From Acidobacteriota bacterium (GTDB lineage: Bacteria; Acidobacteriota; UBA890; WLXD01), in contig JAJCXT010000055.1 of NCBI GenBank assembly GCA_029263295.1, positions 97,170 through 161,169 on the forward strand: DNA of 64,000 bases, given 5' to 3'. Positions 59,122 through 64,000 of this stretch are shown one piece after another (position 1 is the first letter of the stretch; each line of letters begins with the position of its first letter). The position numbers and the translations under genes are program-made. The notes beneath the pieces are model-generated. The model saw nothing but the letters and a program-made list of their open reading frames with translations. It did not search any database and was not told the DNA's origin.

Positions 59122-60576
59122 CTATGGGGAGCCTGACTCCGAGAGTTCGATGCACGCACCGGGAGCGTCAAGATACGCGTTGGCGAGCCGTGGAATCGCG
59201 TGGCGAACCGCCGGGCAGCTAGGCGGACAGGCCGCTGTCTTGAGCGTGAGACCCGAGGAGACCTGGACGACCGAAGTCCAGACTTGAAAGACTCCTGTTC
59301 TGGAGTCTGACCACGCCAAATGGAATCGCGAGTTCACGGCCGCTGCCAACCCGATGTAGTCGCCACCTCCGCTCCGCCAGCGAGTTCCGGCGGCGCCGTT
59401 TGCGGCCGTCTGGTTGCATGCAGTCTCTTGCGTCACCCGTACGTCCGGCAGGAAGGTCACGCCACCATCCGTCGATGCGGTGAAGAAGACATCGGAGCAC
59501 TGGTTGGACGGGTCCAGTCGTCGGTCCGTCCATGCGACCGCTACGAGCCCCTCATCGCTAACCACGACCTGTGGGTGGAACCGGGAGGTTGAACTGTTCG
59601 CGCTACCATTGATGGTCACAGGGCGCGACCAGGTGATGCCATCATCGTCGGAAGACGACAACGCAATGTCCAGCCCGCCCGCCTCGTTGGCGTGGGTCCA
59701 GACGTTGTACACGCGACCGGCATGCTCTCCTCCGCTCCGATCCAACGCCAGCATCGGAAACCCGAACGGCGAGATGTGGTCGGCAATCGGAGACTGCGCC
59801 GGCGCGCCGTCCCGGGCCGGTTCTCGCACGGACCAGAACGGTCGTCGTTGGGCCATGGTGAAGTACGTGTAGAGAACCTGATCGTTCCCGAGACCAACGG
59901 CGCTCCCGAGGTTGTGGTTACCCTCTCCCGGCAGATAGATGCGCGCGGTGTCGAAGTGCCTCCCTCCATCCTCCGAGCGCGACACGCTCAAGCCGCTGCC
60001 GTCCACGATCGAATGCGTTGCCACAACAGCGAGGTGGTCCCCCTCGTCGCTCCGCCCAAGCTGAATGAGGACGGGGTGGTCGAAGGTGCTGCGACGATCG
60101 TAGGGAACCTGCACTGGCACGGACCACGAGCGGCCCGCATCCGTAGATCGCTGTACGAAGACCACGTAGGGCTCTCTGCCGAACTCGTCTCGGACCTCGG
60201 CGAGGCACGACAGGTACACCGTTCCCGAGCGGCTCCACACCAGCCAGGGATCGCCGAGACAATGCGCGCCGTCCTCGCGAGCCTCGAGACTCGCCGGTGT
60301 CCACGAGGCCCCGCCATCGTCGGAGGTGTAGACGAGGACACGGTCGATCAGCGAGCCGCTTGACCGCGACAAGATCGACGCTGCGACGAGACGGTCGGAG
60401 TTGTGCGGATCTATCGCCAGGAACGGCTCAACTTGAGGTCGGTCCGGGGGGGCGAAGGAGACCTGGACGTCCGGACCGACCTCGATCACGGGCCGTTGCA
60501 GTCCGTTCGCTGTCCAGGCCCAGGTGATCGCGACCAACGTGAGACCGAGCAGCGTGAGCGAGTGCGTTTGTGTCAT
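59122..60576 (-). CDS. Exported sialidase-fold (BNR/Asp-box) protein
   Basis: The 484-residue protein has a signal peptide (LTLLGLTLVAITWAWTANG) and Asp-boxes TSDDGGASW, STDAGRSW, SEDGGRHF, SSDDDGITW and STDGGVTF. RWRSGGGDYIGLAA near the C-terminus resembles the sialidase-like gene at 17083. A sialidase active site is not evident. Its ATG overlaps the stop of the upstream membrane protein (ATGA), and the serine hydrolase gene begins 19 nt after its stop, so at least three to five genes may be one operon. Confidence 0.78.
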   Translation of the reverse strand: MTQTHSLTLLGLTLVAITWAWTANGLQRPVIEVGPDVQVSFAPPDRPQVEPFLAIDPHNSDRLVAASILSRSSGSLIDRVLVYTSDDGGASWTPASLEAREDGAHCLGDPWLVWSRSGTVYLSCLAEVRDEFGREPYVVFVQRSTDAGRSWSVPVQVPYDRRSTFDHPVLIQLGRSDEGDHLAVVATHSIVDGSGLSVSRSEDGGRHFDTARIYLPGEGNHNLGSAVGLGNDQVLYTYFTMAQRRPFWSVREPARDGAPAQSPIADHISPFGFPMLALDRSGGEHAGRVYNVWTHANEAGGLDIALSSSDDDGITWSRPVTINGSANSSTSRFHPQVVVSDEGLVAVAWTDRRLDPSNQCSDVFFTASTDGGVTFLPDVRVTQETACNQTAANGAAGTRWRSGGGDYIGLAAAVNSRFHLAWSDSRTGVFQVWTSVVQVSSGLTLKTAACPPSCPAVRHAIPRLANAYLDAPGACIELSESGSP

Positions 60577-61004
60577 GGAGTCTCGCTCCTTGGAGTGATT
60601 CGGCGGGACAGTCGCCCGCTGGCCCACGCTGCCGCGCTTCCGACTACGCCTGCGAGCACAGCGTTGGCCGGCCCGAGTACTGCGGTAGCGAAGCGCGCCG
60701 ACATTCCGAACGGGATCGGAATGGATCGGTACTGGGGGTTGTTTTCGAAGTACCAAGGCAGGAACAGAGCCTGCAGTTCGACGAAGACCACCGCGGCGAA
60801 GAAAGCTGCCAGAAAGCCGTGCGCCACGGCACGATCCGGACACCGAGAGCCAGCCACCACGCCCACGGCCAATGGCAGCAGGGGCACCAGCCAGCGCGTG
60901 GTCGACGCACTGACCAGGCCGAGAATCGTGAGTGCCGCGAATGGCACTCCGGCAAGAGCCAGTGCGAGGATCAACCTCCAGTTCAGTCGACTCGATTGTG
61001 GCAT
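60573..61004 (-). CDS. Four-helix membrane protein of unknown function
   Basis: The 143-residue protein has four hydrophobic helices (LILALALAGVPFAALTILGL, LVPLLPLAVGVVAGS, FLAAFFAAVVFVELQALFL, AVLGPANAVLAGVVGSAAAW). ATG 61004 is the likelier start; ATG 61064 adds a polar leader. The stop overlaps the sialidase-like gene (ATGA), implying coupled translation. No family recognised. Confidence 0.65.
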   Translation of the reverse strand: MPQSSRLNWRLILALALAGVPFAALTILGLVSASTTRWLVPLLPLAVGVVAGSRCPDRAVAHGFLAAFFAAVVFVELQALFLPWYFENNPQYRSIPIPFGMSARFATAVLGPANAVLAGVVGSAAAWASGRLSRRITPRSETP

Positions 61005-61101
61005 TCGTATGGACCCTGTTGGGGAGTTAGCGGTCGTCTTTCCAGCGCGGGAAGTCCTGGGCACGTGGGGCTGGTACGCCGCGGGCTGGCCGAATCGGCA
61101 C

Positions 61102-63540
61102 TCATGCCGACCGGATAGCCACTAGCGGGTCGACTCGTGCGGCCCGGCGCGCGGGCATCGCGACTGCCAGCAGCCCTGCGGCTGCGAGCACGATCGCTAC
61201 CCCGGCCATGATTCCAACCTGCAGCGGCTCGACGTCGAAGAGCGCGAACTGGAGCAAGTGGGCGATTCCGTAGCCTGCGACCAGGCCTAGCGAGAGGCCC
61301 ACGGCGAGCTGGGCGAGGGCATCGCGGAGGATCATCGCAAACACGTTGCTCCGGCCTGCACCCAGAGCCATGCGAACTCCGACCTCGCGGGTGCGCTGAC
61401 TGGTCGAGAACGACATGACGCCGTAGAGACCGGTGGCAGCCAGGAACAGGGCCATCACACCGAACACGGCAAACGTGCCGCCGATGGCCCCGATGGCAGC
61501 GTACGCGGCGTCCATCGTCTGCTGGAATGAGAGCACCAGCGACAACGGGATGTTCGAGTTCACGCGCGCCACGGTGTCACGGACCACATCCGTGATCGCC
61601 ATGGGTTCCCCAACTGTGCGGGCGACGACCCGGCTTGCCGCCGGGCCAGCTCCGGCTCCGCCCCACGTGAGGTCGCGCTGCTTGAGCGGAGTGTAGATGG
61701 CATCCGGTGGCGCGAAGCTATATCGCTGTTCCAGGTAGGCGTCGGGCACGACCCCGACGATCGCGACCCATGGGCTAGCACCGTCGGGGCCGTGGAACCG
61801 CAAGCGGTGGCCCAGGGAGGACTTCCCCGGATCGAGCCAACGCGCGACGAAGCTCGCGTTGACTACGACCACCGGCAAGGAGGCGCCATCATCAGACTCA
61901 CCAAACAGGTGCCCCTCGATGGCCGGCATCTCAAAGACTTCGAACATGCCGGCAGTGGCCAGTACGGCCCGCGTCATCGGCCGCGCCCGCTGCTGGTCGT
62001 GGACGACCCCTTCGATCTCGAACGAGGCCTGCCCGACGCCCACTACCGGAAGCTCGCTGGCTATCCCTGTGGCCATCACGCCGGGCAATGCACCGATGCC
62101 TGCCTCTACGTCGTCAAAGAACTGGAAGCGCTGCTCGATCGAATCGAAGTCGCCTTCGCCTCCGGAGAGCGAGGCAGTGAACACATTCCCCGCGGTGAAA
62201 TCGAGTGGCATCGACGCGAAGTTGTCCATGCTCTTCACCATGAGACCCGCCGCCACCAACAACGCTGCCGAGGCCGCGATTTCTGCCATCACGAGCCAGC
62301 GGCTGAGGCGACCTATTCTCAGTCCGGAAGATCCGCGCGACTCGTCTCTCAGGACGTCGGCTATCGCCGGGCTGGAGGCCCGCAGCGCGGGCAGTACGCC
62401 CGCCGCGAGGGTAGAGACCAGCATCAGGACAGCGACGAAGAACAGCACACCAGGCTCGATTCTCGCCTGCATCCAGAACGGCCTCGCTCCAGGTGCGATT
62501 GAGTCGTAGAACAAGCGGATGCCTTGCTGGGCAATCACAATGCCGCCCACGGCCCCGATCGTAACCAGCAGGAAGGCCTCGATCAGCTGGTTGACGATCA
62601 ACTGGCCACGCCCGGCGCCGAGAGCGGCACGAATCACGACCTCACGGTGCCGGCCCACCGCTCGGGTGAGCAACAGGTTGGCGACATTGGCGCAGGCGAT
62701 CAGCAAGACGAGCGCCCCGGCGGCCACCATCAGGAACAGCAATGGCGCGGCCCGGGGACCGATGAACTGTTGCACGTAGGGTCGCACCGCGAAGGCCGCG
62801 TCGGCGTGCGACTGTGGATGCTGTCGCGCCAGATTGGCGGCGATCGTGTCGAACTGCGCCTGCGCTCGCTCGGCGCTCAGTCCCTCGGCCAGACGACCGA
62901 AGACACGAAGCTGGCCCTCGTTCGGTGCGGCCCGCGAGGGGTCGATACGCAGTGGTATCCAGACGCTCTGCAGCACCGGGAACTCGAAGCCGTCGCCCAT
63001 GACGCCGACGATGTTCGATTCGTATCCGTCGATCTGGATCATCCGTCCGACAACCTCCGGGTCCATCCGGAAGCGATCACGCCAGAGTTCGTAGGCGATG
63101 ATGGCCACGCGCGGGGATCCAATCGCGTCGTCCTGGGCTGTGAAGGCACGTCCCAGGATGGGCTCCTCGCGCAGCACGCGAAAGGCAGAGGCACTGATCG
63201 CTGCGCCTGCCACCCGCTGTGGCTGGTCGCCACCGCTGAGATTGAATGTCACGTTGGTGAATGCGGCGAGTTGCTCGAACGCTGTCTGCTCCTGCAGCAT
63301 CCTCTCGTAGTCGCGAATCGGCACCGGCAGCAGAGCGGAGCCCGAGGAGGCGAGCGTGCGCGAGATCGCCACGATTCGATCTCCATCTTCGAACGGAAGC
63401 CCCTTGAGCACGAACCCATACGCGATGCCGAACATCGCGGTCGTGAGTCCGATCCCCAGAGCGAGACTGAGGGCTGCCAGAGCCGCTAACCCGGGAGTCT
63501 GACGCAGGCTTCGGAAGGCGCCAATGAACTGGCCAGGCAT
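61102..63540 (-). CDS. FtsX/MacB-type orphan ABC permease (ADOP family), second copy
   Basis: The 812-residue protein has LSLALGIGLTTAMFGIAYGF near residue 35, two periplasmic MacB_PCD-like domains and two FtsX blocks (RTREVGVRMALGAGRSNVF near the second). The end reads ARRAARVDPLVAIRSA. It lacks the N-terminal prefix of the 7225 gene and has no adjacent ATPase. It is divergent from a PadR gene. The role (export or mechanotransmission) is inferred; the substrate is unknown. Confidence 0.88.
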   Translation of the reverse strand: MPGQFIGAFRSLRQTPGLAALAALSLALGIGLTTAMFGIAYGFVLKGLPFEDGDRIVAISRTLASSGSALLPVPIRDYERMLQEQTAFEQLAAFTNVTFNLSGGDQPQRVAGAAISASAFRVLREEPILGRAFTAQDDAIGSPRVAIIAYELWRDRFRMDPEVVGRMIQIDGYESNIVGVMGDGFEFPVLQSVWIPLRIDPSRAAPNEGQLRVFGRLAEGLSAERAQAQFDTIAANLARQHPQSHADAAFAVRPYVQQFIGPRAAPLLFLMVAAGALVLLIACANVANLLLTRAVGRHREVVIRAALGAGRGQLIVNQLIEAFLLVTIGAVGGIVIAQQGIRLFYDSIAPGARPFWMQARIEPGVLFFVAVLMLVSTLAAGVLPALRASSPAIADVLRDESRGSSGLRIGRLSRWLVMAEIAASAALLVAAGLMVKSMDNFASMPLDFTAGNVFTASLSGGEGDFDSIEQRFQFFDDVEAGIGALPGVMATGIASELPVVGVGQASFEIEGVVHDQQRARPMTRAVLATAGMFEVFEMPAIEGHLFGESDDGASLPVVVVNASFVARWLDPGKSSLGHRLRFHGPDGASPWVAIVGVVPDAYLEQRYSFAPPDAIYTPLKQRDLTWGGAGAGPAASRVVARTVGEPMAITDVVRDTVARVNSNIPLSLVLSFQQTMDAAYAAIGAIGGTFAVFGVMALFLAATGLYGVMSFSTSQRTREVGVRMALGAGRSNVFAMILRDALAQLAVGLSLGLVAGYGIAHLLQFALFDVEPLQVGIMAGVAIVLAAAGLLAVAMPARRAARVDPLVAIRSA

Positions 63541-63641
63541 GAGTCGATCTCGGTGCGGGGGATCAGAGCGAAGGGAAAGCGACGTCCGCGACGCGCACCC
63601 CGGAAGGGCTTGTCACGCCATATCCTGAGTGCACAACGGTT

Positions 63642-63669
63642 ATTATAATTCTCTTGCCGTAGATATCAA
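63642..63669 (-). promoter_or_regulatory. Promoter of the second permease
   Basis: On the minus strand TTGATA (63669-63664) and TATAAT (63647-63642) are 16 bp apart, close to a sigma-70 consensus. It lies ~100 nt upstream of the permease start, and the spacer contains one copy of the TTGCCRTAGATAT repeat. Confidence 0.6.
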
Positions 63670-63769
63670 GAAACGACGCCCTATGATCGGCACGACTATG
63701 CGTACCAAGGGCTGACGGTGCGCCGCTGCGCGTGTGCTACTGTGATAACAGTGTGTTTGCCATAGATAT
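63654..63769. promoter_or_regulatory. Paired PadR-operator candidates
   Basis: TTGCCGTAGATAT (63654-63666) and TTGCCATAGATAT (63757-63769) differ at one base and lie in direct orientation 103 bp apart, one near each divergent promoter. A dyad ACTGT-N4-ACAGT (63739-63752) lies beside the second. They are likely binding sites for the adjacent PadR regulator. Confidence 0.5.
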
Positions 63770-63787
63770 TTGGAGTTCGTAGTACCT

Positions 63788-64000
63788 GTGACAGACAGAA
63801 AGCGACTAGGAGAATTCGAAGCGCTCGTGGTTGCCGCGCTCGTGCGGCTCGGCCCCGACGCGTACGGTGTGCTGATAAGCGATGAAATCGAACGTCGGGC
63901 AAGGCGAGCTGTTTCGATCGGCACGCTCTACAAGACGCTGCGCCGGCTCGAGGACAAGGGATTCGTTGTCAGCCGGAAGGGCGAGGCCTCGCCGGTTCGT
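63788..64000 (+). CDS. PadR family regulator (truncated by window end)
   Basis: The first 71 residues are present: VTDRKRLGEFEALVVAALV, RLGPDAYGVLISDEIERRA and SIGTLYKTLRRLEDKGFVV, the PadR winged-helix pattern. GTG at 63788 is the likely start, with GGAG 12 nt upstream. The gene is divergent from the second permease and presumably represses it. The C-terminal half lies beyond the window. Confidence 0.88.
   Translation, partial: MTDRKRLGEFEALVVAALVRLGPDAYGVLISDEIERRARRAVSIGTLYKTLRRLEDKGFVVSRKGEASPVR

Overview
The window is a GC-rich bacterial chromosome segment with short intergenic gaps. The gene content points to a Gram-negative soil or marine lineage: two large FtsX/MacB-type orphan permeases beside PadR regulators, an Oar-like TonB receptor with a carboxypeptidase-regulatory-like N-terminus, ASPIC/UnbV and VPS10/BNR-type exported propellers, a 6-bladed-propeller lipoprotein, and LytS/LytTR two-component pairs. 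This mix is typical of Acidobacteriota and Gemmatimonadota. I cannot decide between them, because the window holds no rRNA or marker gene. I saw no tRNA, rRNA, CRISPR array, prophage or intact insertion sequence.

Layout. 0-10 kb: a single-module ClpB-like AAA+ protein, a DoxX protein, a propeller lipoprotein, an operon of sodium:solute symporter plus malonyl-CoA-synthetase-like ligase, a CBS protein, and the first PadR-permease module. 10-15 kb: a TPP enzyme and a flavoprotein dehydrogenase in one operon, with a UPF0104-type membrane protein facing away. 15-31 kb: mostly exported proteins (MBL-fold, sialidase-like, ChaN/EreA-like, DUF6624-like, TonB receptor, propeller-hydrolase fusion) and a LytS-LytTR pair. 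31-40 kb: an ECF sigma factor with an anti-sigma-like protein, and large exported propellers. 40-47.5 kb: a membrane-anchored coiled coil, a 5'-3' exonuclease, a GcvT-like protein and two PYROXD2-type oxidoreductases. 47.5-55.6 kb: an accessory stretch with a small two-gene nucleotidyltransferase module, small exported proteins, a metalloprotease/pseudo-hydrolase pair and several decayed gene ends. 55.6-64 kb: a second LytTR/LytS pair with a serine hydrolase, a sialidase-like protein, and the second permease with a divergent PadR gene that runs off the window.

The most striking signal is a recurring short element that the genes do not explain. Two 8-bp half-sites (consensus GKTCACCG) lie in direct orientation 20-21 bp apart. 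There are six copies (15.2, 18.5, 26.8, 30.9, 49.9 and 54.5 kb), each pointing at a gene for a predicted exported protein. In five copies the element ends 46 or 47 nt before an ATG, or an ATA where the ATG should be. This is the architecture of LytTR-family operators. One copy lies between the LytS/LytTR operon at 26.9 kb and its divergent neighbour, so I propose a local LytTR regulon of exported proteins.

Other points of interest are: an in-frame TGA followed by 50 codons of coding-like sequence at the end of the 52.6-54.4 kb gene; relics of paralogous genes at 48.3, 52.2 and 55.3-55.6 kb; an alpha/beta-hydrolase that has lost its nucleophile; and several unusual fusions (NHL propeller-epoxide hydrolase, methyltransferase-YHS, anti-sigma-YCII).
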